From JBEISR01 sp044337705 (lineage in GTDB: Bacteria; Planctomycetota; Planctomycetia; Pirellulales; Pirellulaceae): DNA of 38,530 nt. Of this stretch, positions 16,217 through 25,477 are shown piece after piece. Positions within the stretch are counted from its first letter, which is position 1. Every line of letters starts with the position of its first letter. The notes beneath the pieces are model-generated. The model saw nothing but the letters and a program-made list of their open reading frames with translations. It was not told the origin of the DNA and ran no database searches. A program made the position numbers and the translations under genes. Where the stretch lies: positions 1 to 38,530 of the forward strand of contig JBIINB010000032.1 of NCBI GenBank assembly GCA_044337705.1. Direction: 5' to 3'.

Positions 16217-17439
16217 TGAACGAATCGGTTAGGCAAGCCAGCCCGCTACAGCGGCTGGCAAGCATCGATGTATTCCGCGGGATGGTGATGTTTCTCATGT
16301 TGGCCGAGATGCTTCGGTTGGGAAGATTTGCCGACATGCGGTTCACCAGTTCCTGGGGGAAGTGGATGAGCGAGCATCATGTATGGGACTGGCTGAAGTT
16401 TCATACGACGCACGTTGAGTGGTCTGGCGGATCGCTGCACGACATGATCCAGCCCGGTTTTTCCTTTCTTGTCGGTGTTTCTCTCCCATTTTCTCTGGCC
16501 GCTCGTCAAGCGCGCGGTCAGTCGCTATGGTCGATACTGTTTCATGCGGCTTGGCGAGCGTTTGCGTTGGTGCTTCTGGGGGTCTTTTTGCGCAGTCTGG
16601 GCCGTTCGGCAACCTATTTCACTTTCGAAGATACTCTCTCGCAAATTGGCCTGGGATACTTCTTTTTAGTCGTTCTTGGGATGATGCCCAGCAAAGCTTG
16701 CTGGATCGCTCTGGGAACCTTGCTGGTAGGCTTCTGGCTCGCCTTTTTTCTCTTCCCGCTTCCGGCGGCGGATTTCTCTTATCCAGCGGTTGGAGTTCCC
16801 GAGGACTGGCAGCACCATCGGCCCGGCGTGGCGGCTCATTGGAACAAAAACAGCAATCTATCGTGGTGGTTTGACCGTTGGTTTCTCAATCTGTTCCCGC
16901 GAGAGAAGCCGTTTGAATTTCATCCGGGCGGCTATGCGACGCTCAGCTTTATACCAACCCTGGCGACGATGCTCATGGGGGCGATTGCCGGCGGCTGGTT
17001 GAAGGGAATTCCTGAATGGAAAGGGAGGTCGGCCAGGTTGCTGCTGCTGGGTGGAGCGTCGCTGGGGCTTGGCTGGATGCTGGATCTTAGTGGCCTTTGC
17101 CCGATCGTCAAAAGGATCTGGACCCCTTCGTGGACCCTGTGGAGCGGTGGCATCTGTGTCCTATGGTTGCTTGCGTTGCATTGGATCTGCGATGTTGCCC
17201 AGTGGCGGTGGTGGGCCTTTCCCTTTTCCGTGATCGGTGCCAACAGCATTCTGGCGTACGTGATCGATTGGACGATACTGGGTTGGATTCGAGACAATTG
17301 GACACGACATCTGCAGTGGCTTCCTCAACGCTGGACGACTCCGCTGCTTACCGACTTCGGACTCAGTTGCCTTACCTTTGCCACCATCTGGTTGGTTCTC
17401 CTGTATCTCTATCGGAAAAAAATCTTCATTCGCCTTTGA
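16216..17439 (+). CDS. Heparan-alpha-glucosaminide N-acetyltransferase-like membrane protein (DUF5009/COG4299)
   Basis: 407-residue polytopic membrane protein. RLASIDVFRGMVMFLMLAEM (14-33) is the family N-terminus. Later come SLHDMIQPGFSFLVGVSLPFSL, GGYATLSFIPTLATMLMGAIAGGWL and KRIWTPSWTLWSGGICVLWLLALHW, all typical of the HGSNAT-like family, in which cytoplasmic acetyl-CoA is used to acetylate a sugar on the outer face. I count about 8-10 membrane segments. The substrate is unknown; an amino sugar of the cell envelope is a reasonable guess. It starts by a one-base overlap with the second exbD, an unusual neighbour that suggests an envelope-related role. A GTG at 16213 is an alternative start. 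Confidence 0.82.
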   Translation: MNESVRQASPLQRLASIDVFRGMVMFLMLAEMLRLGRFADMRFTSSWGKWMSEHHVWDWLKFHTTHVEWSGGSLHDMIQPGFSFLVGVSLPFSLAARQARGQSLWSILFHAAWRAFALVLLGVFLRSLGRSATYFTFEDTLSQIGLGYFFLVVLGMMPSKACWIALGTLLVGFWLAFFLFPLPAADFSYPAVGVPEDWQHHRPGVAAHWNKNSNLSWWFDRWFLNLFPREKPFEFHPGGYATLSFIPTLATMLMGAIAGGWLKGIPEWKGRSARLLLLGGASLGLGWMLDLSGLCPIVKRIWTPSWTLWSGGICVLWLLALHWICDVAQWRWWAFPFSVIGANSILAYVIDWTILGWIRDNWTRHLQWLPQRWTTPLLTDFGLSCLTFATIWLVLLYLYRKKIFIRL

Positions 17440-17533
17440 TCGGCGAACGATTCTCTTGCGGCATGCACTCCACTAGGAGGGTCGGTGTTCCCTCCCATCT
17501 AACCGATATTCATTTCATCGACCTGAGAGCAAT

Positions 17534-20500
17534 ATGAACATTTGGCATGCAGTTGGATCTTTGGCCTTGGCGACCTGTTGCTGCCTGGGGGACAGCTGGG
17601 GGTGGCAGGAGTCACCGAGGACAATCGCGGAGTCGTCGGGATTCCTGCGAACGAGTACCAGCCAGGAGAGTCGATCATTTTTGGAGGAGGTGACCAAAGC
17701 GCAGCCGCTGGCGACGATGGAATCGATCGGTGAAACGATCGAGGGTCGATCGCTGATGACGGTGCGTTTTGCCAAGCCTGGGACCTCTCTGCCGCTTCCT
17801 CCTGAAGATCCTCGCTTGGTCGTTCTGCTTCTTGGCAATATTCACAGCGGGGAGTGCGATGGCAAGGAGGCGTTGCTTGCGATGGTCCGGGACTGGTGTA
17901 AGGAGCCGCCCGGAGATCTGTTGGAGCGATTGGTGGTGGTTTTCCTTCCCAACTATAACGCAGATGGGAATGATCGATTCGGCAAGCTGCATCGTCCAGG
18001 ACAGGGAGGGCCGAACGACGGAATGGGAATTCGCGAGAACGCTCAAGGATTCGATCTGAATCGGGACTTTGTCAAATTGCACAGCCCCGAAGCGCGCAAC
18101 TTGGTTTCCGCGATCGATCGATGGCAGGTGGATGCTTTGATCGATCTGCACACAACCAATGGATCGTTGCATCGCTACCCGCTGACTTACGATGTTCCGC
18201 ATAACCCGGCAGCTCCTGCCGACCTGACGCAGTGGCTTCACGGTACACTGCTCCCCGAAGCGACCAAGCGACTGAAGGCCGAGGGGATCGATTCGTTCTA
18301 CTACGGGAACTTCAGTCCCGACCACAAGAGCTGGGAAAGTTTTGGTTTCGAACCGCGCTACAGTACCGAATACATGGGACTTCGCGGCCGCATCGGGATT
18401 CTCTCCGAATCGTACTCGTACGCCGGGTACCAGGAGCGAATCGACGTTTCGTATCGCTTCACCCGGCATTGCCTAGACCTGCTGGCCGAGCACCATCGGG
18501 AACTATCGCAGCTGATGCAGGAGATCGACAACCGGCATCGGCTGCGGCAAGAGCGTCCATTTGAGTTGCCGATCCAAGCAGTGGAATCGGGGACCGGTCC
18601 GATTCGCAGCGTGTTGGGCTACAGCTATCCGGAGTCTGAATTGAAGGGGCTGGATGTTGGGCAACCCCGCTACCCTTCCCCCCGCGATCGGGATCGCCGC
18701 GATACACTGCTGCCGGGTGAATACCGCGTGGAGCTGAGAAACCAGTATCGAGCCACGCGGACTATCCAGCTTCCGGACGGTTACTATCTTCCCGATTCGC
18801 TAGCTTGGGCAGTCGATCTGCTTCGCATGCACGGGGCCGATATATACCGGTGCGACTCGTTGCCTCTTGGAGATGTGGAGCGTTTCGAAGTGGGGATGGT
18901 CAGCGAAGTGAGGGAGCAGCCATTTCAGGGGCTGACGCTGAAGCGGATCCGATTGAGTCAGCAGGTGGATGATGCGAAGGCGCGTGGGGCTTGGCTGCAG
19001 CACTTCCAAGAAGAGGGCGGATTTTGGATCCCTACAAGGCAACCTCTGGGGTCGCTGGTTGGGTACCTGCTGGAAGCAGAGTCTGAGGAGAGCGTTGGGA
19101 CCTGGGGTTACCTGGATGGCTACCTTGCAGCGGGTCGGCCTTTTCCGATTGTTCGAGTCATTCGGGAGGGAACATCGCTGTCGCGGTTGGCAAAGGAGCA
19201 TCCGAAGTTGTCGGGCGTGCCCAAAAAGGAACCGCTGCGCCTGGAGTCGCTGTTTCAGCCTGGCAGGATGATCCAGCCGGCTGGAAAGGCTATCACGGCG
19301 GATGCCTTCCCGCGATGGCGTCCCGGAAGCACCATCTACGAAATGAAACGTGGGCCTAGTCCATGGGTTCAAGTGGAGGCGGCCAGTGGGGCGATGGAGC
19401 CGATGGAATGGACCAACCGCATGGCGGCGCGGCTCAAGCAGATCGCTGGCCTAGAAAGTTTCGATGTTTCAGACTCCATCCGCCCGGAGAATTATCATCC
19501 GGCGACGGAACAAGCCTTTGCATCGATCGCCAAAGACCTCTACCTCTATGATCACCGTACGAATGCGATTCGTCGGTTGACCGAGTCGCCGGAGGTGGAG
19601 GAAGAGTTGCCTTCGATGAGCCCCGACGGGACAGCCATTGTCTTTGTACAGGAAAATGATCTGCATTGGATCGATTTGGAAAGTGGTCAGCAGCGACGGA
19701 TTACCGAGGGTGGATCGGATACGCGATTTCACGGGAAGTTGAATTGGGTCTATCAGGAAGAGGTCTACGGGCGTGGGAACTATCGGGGCTACTGGTGGGA
19801 TCCCAAGGGAAAGTACCTTTGCTGGTTGCGACTCGATTCGGCTGGAATGGACCGACACTGGCTTACCGATTCCAATCCGGCACAGCAGACACAGGAGTCG
19901 GAGTATTATCCACAGCCGGGCCGTCCCAATCCGGTTGCGACGCTTTGGTTGTATGATCCGACCACCGGGACCCATCAGCAGATATCGCCTCAGGAGTATT
20001 CCGGCGACAGTTTCCTTCTAGTTCGTGTCGATTGGAAACCGGATGGATCGCTGGTAACTTTTCAGGTGCAGGATCGGGTCCAGAGCTGGTTGGAGCTATG
20101 GGCGTATCGCCCGGGAGATGAGGCAGCTCACAAGTTATTTCGGGAATCGAGTCGAGCCTGGATCGAACCGCTGGGGGCGCCACATTGGCTGGCCGATGGA
20201 AGCTACTACTGGCTGACAGACCAGCCACTGGGATTCCGGCATCTGGCGCGTGTCGATCCAGAGGGAGGCATGTCTCATCCCCAAGTCGATCTGCCGAGCG
20301 AAATTGAAGCTATCCATCACGTCTCGGCCGACGGACTTTCGGTGCTGGTGGAAGCAGCAGATAAGGATCCTTTGGGAAGGCACCTCTGGTCGATTTCCTT
20401 CCCGGAAGGGAAGGGAACGCGCCTCACTGCAATGGAAGGAACGCATCAGTTTTCCGTTCATCCCGACGGAGATTACTTCTTCGATCTCCATAGCAGTCAG

Positions 20501-21391
20501 CAGCAGCCTCCAACGCTCTACCTGCGGCAGCGTAGTGGGCAAATGGGACGCGCGATCGAAGTTCCCAAGTCGGATCGGCACAAGACATTGAAAGAGGTTT
20601 CCATCAGTAGGTTCACGCTTCCCACAGAGGATGGGGCGTCCTTGCAGGGACTACTGATGCTACCGGCCGATTGGACCCCTGAAGGAGCCCATGCGAAGCT
20701 TCCGGTCATTTATCACGTCTACGCGGGTCCGCGCACGCCGACGGTGAAGGATTCGTGGGGCAATAGCCTTTTTTGGTGGCACCGGTTCCTGGCACAGGAA
20801 GGTTATGCGGTGGTCTACTGCGACCATCGTGCTGCACGTGGCCGCTCGATCGCTGACACTTGGGCGATGCATCGACATTTAGGAGAGGTCGAGCTGGCCG
20901 ATACCCGGCGTGTGGTGGAATGGATGGGAGAGCAGCCATGGGCCGATCGCGATCGCATTGGGATTTGGGGATGGAGCTATGGTGGTTACATGACAGCCTA
21001 CGCCATGACCCACAGCGAATGGTTCCGCGCAGGGATCGCCGGTGCTCCGGTCACCGACTGGAGGCTTTATGATTCCATCTACACCGAACGATTGATGGAT
21101 ACCCCAGAAGCCAATCCAGTTGGCTACTCCAGAAGTTCGGTCCTGGAGGCCGCTGATCGTCTCCATGGAAGGTTGCTGCTGATTCATGGCGAACTGGACG
21201 ATAACGTCCATTCGTCCAACTCCCTGCAATTGGCGTCTCGGTTGCAGGCGTTGGGGACACCTTTCGATCTGATGATCTATCCTGGAAACCGGCACGCGAT
21301 CACCAACGCGGCACAGAAGTACCACCTCCATCGCACCATGCTGGAGTTCTGGGAAAGGCATCTGAGGAAGGTGGACCCAGAAGGTCGCTAG
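17534..21391 (+). CDS. Secreted M14 carboxypeptidase fused to dipeptidyl-peptidase IV (S9B)
   Basis: 1285 residues with a short N-terminal signal-like segment (cysteines at 15-17 could allow a lipoprotein-type site, but no clean lipobox). The M14 zinc-peptidase domain (about 40-330) has NIHSGECDG (H104, E107), FDLNRDF (N176, R177), LIDLHTTNGS (H206) and ILSESYSYAG (E292, catalytic glutamate). Residues 340-640 are a linker domain I do not recognise. A DPP-IV beta-propeller (about 650-1010) has LNWVYQEEVYGRGNYRGYWW, whose E742-E743 match the double Glu that binds the substrate amino terminus. The S9 alpha/beta-hydrolase domain (about 1020-1285) has the triad GWSYGGY (S1148), HGELDDNVH (D1222) and GNRHAI (H1254). 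All catalytic residues of both enzymes appear present. It follows the ExbBD cluster by 94 bp. Confidence 0.88.
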   Translation: MNIWHAVGSLALATCCCLGDSWGWQESPRTIAESSGFLRTSTSQESRSFLEEVTKAQPLATMESIGETIEGRSLMTVRFAKPGTSLPLPPEDPRLVVLLLGNIHSGECDGKEALLAMVRDWCKEPPGDLLERLVVVFLPNYNADGNDRFGKLHRPGQGGPNDGMGIRENAQGFDLNRDFVKLHSPEARNLVSAIDRWQVDALIDLHTTNGSLHRYPLTYDVPHNPAAPADLTQWLHGTLLPEATKRLKAEGIDSFYYGNFSPDHKSWESFGFEPRYSTEYMGLRGRIGILSESYSYAGYQERIDVSYRFTRHCLDLLAEHHRELSQLMQEIDNRHRLRQERPFELPIQAVESGTGPIRSVLGYSYPESELKGLDVGQPRYPSPRDRDRRDTLLPGEYRVELRNQYRATRTIQLPDGYYLPDSLAWAVDLLRMHGADIYRCDSLPLGDVERFEVGMVSEVREQPFQGLTLKRIRLSQQVDDAKARGAWLQHFQEEGGFWIPTRQPLGSLVGYLLEAESEESVGTWGYLDGYLAAGRPFPIVRVIREGTSLSRLAKEHPKLSGVPKKEPLRLESLFQPGRMIQPAGKAITADAFPRWRPGSTIYEMKRGPSPWVQVEAASGAMEPMEWTNRMAARLKQIAGLESFDVSDSIRPENYHPATEQAFASIAKDLYLYDHRTNAIRRLTESPEVEEELPSMSPDGTAIVFVQENDLHWIDLESGQQRRITEGGSDTRFHGKLNWVYQEEVYGRGNYRGYWWDPKGKYLCWLRLDSAGMDRHWLTDSNPAQQTQESEYYPQPGRPNPVATLWLYDPTTGTHQQISPQEYSGDSFLLVRVDWKPDGSLVTFQVQDRVQSWLELWAYRPGDEAAHKLFRESSRAWIEPLGAPHWLADGSYYWLTDQPLGFRHLARVDPEGGMSHPQVDLPSEIEAIHHVSADGLSVLVEAADKDPLGRHLWSISFPEGKGTRLTAMEGTHQFSVHPDGDYFFDLHSSQQQPPTLYLRQRSGQMGRAIEVPKSDRHKTLKEVSISRFTLPTEDGASLQGLLMLPADWTPEGAHAKLPVIYHVYAGPRTPTVKDSWGNSLFWWHRFLAQEGYAVVYCDHRAARGRSIADTWAMHRHLGEVELADTRRVVEWMGEQPWADRDRIGIWGWSYGGYMTAYAMTHSEWFRAGIAGAPVTDWRLYDSIYTERLMDTPEANPVGYSRSSVLEAADRLHGRLLLIHGELDDNVHSSNSLQLASRLQALGTPFDLMIYPGNRHAITNAAQKYHLHRTMLEFWERHLRKVDPEGR

Positions 21392-21449
21392 GATCGATCA
21401 GGGCTTGCCCGGTCAGTCGATTCAATCCTCGTGGCCGCTTGTGGCAAGA

Positions 21450-21461
21450 TGGTGATCACCA
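21450..21461. repeat. 12-bp perfect palindrome between convergent genes
   Basis: TGGTGATCACCA is a perfect palindrome in the 175-bp space between the peptidase fusion and pepA, which are convergent. No T-run follows, so it is not an intrinsic terminator; function unknown. Confidence 0.4.
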
Positions 21462-21566
21462 AAACGAATTGGATTCTGGAGTCGTGTGAGCTGCTTAGCT
21501 ATCGCGGCTCAGCGATACGAGGTCGCCGGTGGTGTGGATGGCCGTGATGTGCAGGAAACCATCCTT

Positions 21567-23024
21567 TCAGTCGTCCGATAATCCTTCCAGGAAATGGATG
21601 ATGCTTCGGATCGCAAATCCCGAACCGCCTGCATCCATCCAGGCGCAAGAACTTCCGGCGAAGGCTGGGCCTGCAATGTCGAGGTGAGCCCATGGTTTGC
21701 CAGCGACGAATTCCTCCAGGAACTTTGCTGCCGTGATGGCGCCTGCCCATCGTCCTTCCCCAACATTCTTGATGTCACCCACCTTCCCGATAATTTGGTC
21801 GCGGAAGAAGGAATGCATCGGCATGGGCCACACATGCTCACCGGCTCGCTGTGCAGCCTGCTGGATCTGCGACGCCAGCAGATCATTATTCGAAAAAAGT
21901 CCTGCGATATCATTACCCAGCGCAACAACGCAGGCGCCCGTCAGGGTTGCGAAGTCGATGATGCGGGCCGGTTTGGAATCCAGTGCGACATTCAGGACAT
22001 CGGCCAGTACCACCCTGCCCTCGGCATCGGTGTTGTGAATCTCGATCGATTTCCCGCTTCTCGCCTGAATTACATCCCCCAGCTTGTAGCAGTCATCCCC
22101 AAGCATATTCTCCACCAGGCCGACCAGTCCCACCACCGACTGCTGGATTTTCAGTTTCGCCGCAGCCTGCAGAATACCGGCAACTGTGGCGGCCCCTGCC
22201 ATGTCTCCTTTCATCGTAAGCATGCCATCGGTCGGCTTGATAGAAAGCCCGCCACTGTCGAAGGTGACTCCTTTTCCAACCAGCGCCGTTGGTGCGCTTC
22301 CTTTGGAATTTCCGCGATGTCGTAGAATCAGCAGTTTCGGTTCCTTAGACGACCCACGGCCTACCGCCAATAGCGCATGGCAGTTTTCCTGCTCCAGGCG
22401 CTTCCGATCCCAGATTTCTACCTCCAGGCCAGAGGCGTTGGCCATCTCGGCGATTTCCTTGGCGAACGATTCCGGATACAGATGGTTGGGTGGGAGATTA
22501 ATCCAACGCCGCGCCGCCAGCATGGCCTCGCCGATGATCTTTCCTCTCTGTAGTGCGCTTTCCCCCAGTCCCTCCCAGAGGATCGTCTTGGGGGGAGTCA
22601 ACGACTTCTCAGTCCGAAAGAGATCCTGGCCGACGGCACCATTCAGCAAACCAGCAATCGCGGCCTCCTTGGCTTCCTGGCTGGCCGGAAAGCCGGACAA
22701 CCGTACGGAGTTGCGAGCCTTGGAGCCGATCGTCTTTGCGACCGCAGCCCCAAGGCGGAAAGCGACTCCCTCTTCCTCGATAGAAGCAGTATCGATTCCG
22801 GCAATCAGTACTGCGCTGCATGGCAACTGGGGCGGGAAGTGGTGGAGCGAGGTTGCGAAAAGTGAGGTGCTCACCTGTTGGGAATCGAGCAATTTCCCGA
22901 GCCATCCGCCGCTTATCTGATCCCAATGTCGCAGGTCGGGTCGATCCCGCCATTGCTTGCCTGCCACCAGCACCAAAACATCGCAGGGGTCCTGGCGATG
23001 TTGTCCCACATCGATAATGTCCAT
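21567..23024 (-). CDS. pepA: Leucyl aminopeptidase (M17, PepA)
   Basis: Cytoplasmic dinuclear-metal aminopeptidase that removes N-terminal residues from peptides; 485 residues, normal length. Metal and catalytic residues are in place: LVGKGVTFDSGGLSIKP (K251, D256, catalytic K263), TMKGDMAGAATV (D274) and the signature NTDAEGRVVLAD (D333, E335, R337). The C-terminal catalytic domain spans about 160-485 and a variable N-domain precedes it. The start ATG 23024 is supported by GGGAGGA seven to eight bases upstream; the open frame extends to a GTG at 23060. It could act downstream of the exported peptidase fusion in peptide recycling, but the genes are on opposite strands and are not an operon. 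Confidence 0.94.
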   Translation of the reverse strand: MDIIDVGQHRQDPCDVLVLVAGKQWRDRPDLRHWDQISGGWLGKLLDSQQVSTSLFATSLHHFPPQLPCSAVLIAGIDTASIEEEGVAFRLGAAVAKTIGSKARNSVRLSGFPASQEAKEAAIAGLLNGAVGQDLFRTEKSLTPPKTILWEGLGESALQRGKIIGEAMLAARRWINLPPNHLYPESFAKEIAEMANASGLEVEIWDRKRLEQENCHALLAVGRGSSKEPKLLILRHRGNSKGSAPTALVGKGVTFDSGGLSIKPTDGMLTMKGDMAGAATVAGILQAAAKLKIQQSVVGLVGLVENMLGDDCYKLGDVIQARSGKSIEIHNTDAEGRVVLADVLNVALDSKPARIIDFATLTGACVVALGNDIAGLFSNNDLLASQIQQAAQRAGEHVWPMPMHSFFRDQIIGKVGDIKNVGEGRWAGAITAAKFLEEFVAGKPWAHLDIAGPAFAGSSCAWMDAGGSGFAIRSIIHFLEGLSDD

Positions 23025-23222
23025 CCGATCGTCCTCCCTCAAAAATGCTCGATTTCCCACCCATTGTAGGATGGAGACGAATCCTTTCCTATCGGGCTGA
23101 TGGTGCGTGCGGCGTCTTGAGGTAGCGCGAGCAGGTGGGAACTGTTCGCGCCGCTAAAGTATTCTTGGTTGTGAGTTGGTCACCATTTGGTTTTCCGGTC
23201 GCTCCTTCGGGAAGGTCAATCG

Positions 23223-25106
23223 ATGCGTTATCGTAGCACGCGTCAAGTCGTTGAGGATCTGCGAAGGCATGGTCGGCTGGTGGAATGCAACGAGCCGCTA
23301 GATGCTCGGCTTGAGATTGCGGAAGTGCAACGGCGGGTTTATGCAAGGGGCGGTCCTGCAGTCTACTTTTCCCGCCCTGCCAACAGCCCGTTTCCTATGG
23401 TCAGCAATCTCTTCGGGACCATCGAACAGGCTCGCTTCCTTTTTCGCGATACGATCGAATCTGTCCGCCGCGCCATCGAATTGAAGGTCGATCCGTCGGC
23501 TCTCGCGAAAAATCCCTGGCGTTACCGCACTGCACCTTGGGTTGCATGGACGATGCTGCCAGGTCGTGTCCGCCGTGCTCCGGCTCTGGAGCAACGGATA
23601 GCACTGAGCAACCTGCCCCAGTTGGTCAGTTGGCCCCTGGATGGTGGGCACTATGTCACCCTGCCTCAGGTGCTCAGTCAGTCCCCGGAAGCCCGTGGCC
23701 TGCAGGGTCTGAACCTGGGTATGTATCGAGTGCAGTTGGGAGGAAACGTCTTTGATCCTAAATCGGAAGTAGGGCTGCACTACCAGATTCATCGGGGCAT
23801 TGGAGTTCACCATCAGTTGGCCCTAAAGCAGGGAAAGCCGCTTCAAGTCGCCATCTCGGTCGGTGGAAATCCGGCGATGACTCTGGCCGCCGTGATGCCG
23901 CTTCCGGAAGGAATGAGCGAACTGATGTTTGCGGGGGCTTTGGCCGGCGGTCGCATCCCGATGCATCTAAAGCCAAATCAGGCCCCAATCTACGCTGATG
24001 CCGATTTCGTTATCGCAGGTCAGATTGATGCTGGGGCGACTAAACCGGAAGGTCCATTCGGCGATCACCTGGGTTACTACAGTCTTCGCCATCCCTTTCC
24101 TGTGATGCGAGTGCAGATCGTTTCTCACAGGAAAGACGCAGTCTGGCCGTTCACCGTGGTCGGGAGACCTCCCCAAGAGGATACGACGTTCGGTCAATTG
24201 ATCCACGAATTGACCGGGCCAGTCCTACCCACGGTCTTGCCCGGGGTGCGGGCGGTGCATGCGGTCGATGAGGCGGGGGTCCATCCGCTGATGCTGGCGA
24301 TTGGATCCGAGCGATATACTCCATTTCGACGTACTGATCGACCGCAGGAGCTGTTGACGCAGGCTAATGCCATACTTGGACAGGGGCAACTTTCGCTCGC
24401 CAAATACCTTTGGATTCTCGATGGCAATTCGGCACCCAAAGTCGATCTCCACGACACCTGTCAATTCCTTCAGGAAATGCTTTGTCGCGTCCAGTGGCAA
24501 CGGGATCTCCATTTTCAGACTCAGACCACCATCGATACTCTCGATTACTCAGGCGATCGTTTTCAGGGAGGTTCCAAGGTGGTTATTGCTGCCAGAGGAC
24601 CTGCTATCCGAACACTTGGCAGTACCCTCCCAGAGGACGCTGTGTTTCCCGCTGGATTTCGGAATCCTCGTGTTGCCGCGGAGGGGATTTTGCTTCTCGA
24701 AGGGCCTGCCCTCAGTGCAATTCCTGCGGAAAGTGCCGAGCTGGAGGAGTCGACATGGCCGTCACGCGATGAGGAAGATGGTGCGATGCAAAGACTATCG
24801 GAATCGCTAACCGGATGCCGATGGCGCGACAGTTTCCCTCTGGTCCTTGTTGTCGATGATGCCGACTGGGCATCCAAGTCGAACGATCGTTGGATCTGGC
24901 TGGCCTTCACCCGTAGCGATCCAGCAGCCGATCTCCATGGAGCTGGCCAGAGAGTGATCAACAAGCATTGGGGATGCGATGGTCCCCTACTGATCGATGC
25001 TCGAAGAAAACGACATCACGCACCTCCTCTTCTGGAAGCCCCGGAAGTCTCCCGAAAGATCGATGCCCTGGCAGCGCGTGGCGGTCCGTTGGCGCGGTAC
25101 CTCTGA
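23223..25106 (+). CDS. UbiD-family (prenylated-FMN) decarboxylase, long form
   Basis: 627 residues, longer than E. coli UbiD (about 497). UbiD enzymes use prenylated FMN to decarboxylate aromatic or unsaturated acids. Motifs: LNLGMYRVQL (arginine of the catalytic E-R-E set), HRGIGVHHQLA, ISVGGNPAMTLAAVMPLPEG, and PEGPFGDHLGYYSLRHPFPVM, which holds the conserved glutamate. The C-terminal 150 residues (about 480-627) contain VINKHWGCDGPLLIDARRKR, a part seen in the longer homologues. Planctomycetes make menaquinone by the futalosine route, whose decarboxylase is a UbiD homologue of about this size, so a quinone role is plausible. No mqn gene or UbiX partner is in the window. ATG 23223 follows GGGAAGG. 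It is divergent from pepA. Confidence 0.82.
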   Translation: MRYRSTRQVVEDLRRHGRLVECNEPLDARLEIAEVQRRVYARGGPAVYFSRPANSPFPMVSNLFGTIEQARFLFRDTIESVRRAIELKVDPSALAKNPWRYRTAPWVAWTMLPGRVRRAPALEQRIALSNLPQLVSWPLDGGHYVTLPQVLSQSPEARGLQGLNLGMYRVQLGGNVFDPKSEVGLHYQIHRGIGVHHQLALKQGKPLQVAISVGGNPAMTLAAVMPLPEGMSELMFAGALAGGRIPMHLKPNQAPIYADADFVIAGQIDAGATKPEGPFGDHLGYYSLRHPFPVMRVQIVSHRKDAVWPFTVVGRPPQEDTTFGQLIHELTGPVLPTVLPGVRAVHAVDEAGVHPLMLAIGSERYTPFRRTDRPQELLTQANAILGQGQLSLAKYLWILDGNSAPKVDLHDTCQFLQEMLCRVQWQRDLHFQTQTTIDTLDYSGDRFQGGSKVVIAARGPAIRTLGSTLPEDAVFPAGFRNPRVAAEGILLLEGPALSAIPAESAELEESTWPSRDEEDGAMQRLSESLTGCRWRDSFPLVLVVDDADWASKSNDRWIWLAFTRSDPAADLHGAGQRVINKHWGCDGPLLIDARRKRHHAPPLLEAPEVSRKIDALAARGGPLARYL

Positions 25107-25268
25107 TCCTTCATCCATCCCATCGCCAGCAACCAATTCGCTCCAGGAACGATCGACTCAAGGAGTGCTCTAGTCACCAGGATCTTCACGAACCATAGCG
25201 GGATTGATGATGGCTACTGGATGAGTTTCGGCGATCCCACAGCTTGGATCCATCGAACCGAAATTGTT

Positions 25269-25292
25269 GTCGGCGACAAGTGACTTGCCGAC
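25269..25292. repeat. Imperfect inverted repeat (GTCGG..CAAG / CTTG..CCGAC)
   Basis: Arms GTCGG and CAAG pair with CTTG and CCGAC around a TGA loop, with a three-base bulge on the left arm. About 105 bp further on, a second block (25377-25401) repeats the core GACTTGCCGA with flanking similarity of roughly two thirds, so this may be a degenerate dispersed intergenic repeat. Confidence 0.35.
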
Positions 25293-25455
25293 CACTTCTC
25301 GGTAACTTCGACGGCATATGCAGAACGAGGACCGAAGAGGAAAAAGAGTTTCCTTCCTGGAGATCGCGGTGGGCAAGGTCACCAGCGACTTGCCGATGAC
25401 CCTGTTCATTCCAAATCCCATACTCTTTCGACGGCGATCCTCGATTGATGGAAGA

Positions 25456-25473
25456 GGCAGCCTTCAGGCTGCC
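25456..25473 (-). terminator. Terminator-like hairpin after the rraB-like gene
   Basis: GGCAGCC-TTCA-GGCTGCC is a perfect 7-bp GC-rich stem with a tetraloop, starting four bases past the stop of the minus-strand gene. No strong T-run follows in either direction, so it may act as a 3'-end stabiliser or a shared stop for the two convergent genes. Confidence 0.45.
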
Positions 25474-25477
25474 GCAA

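Larger units (their letters stand above)
25107..25477. other. Intergenic region between convergent ubiD-like and rraB-like genes
   Basis: 371 bp with no supportable gene. It contains a hairpin at 25269-25292, a similar second block near 25377-25401 sharing GACTTGCCGA, and the terminator-like hairpin at 25456-25473. Small open frames here lack ribosome sites and family similarity. Confidence 0.5.

Noticed and set aside
12101..21391. Reading the vWA-ExbBD cluster as a phage-defence (Zorya-like) system
   Set aside because: Zorya has MotA/MotB-type proteins with peptidoglycan-binding OmpA domains and cytoplasmic nucleases or helicases; none is present, and ExbD-type subunits plus exported proteins point to an envelope role.
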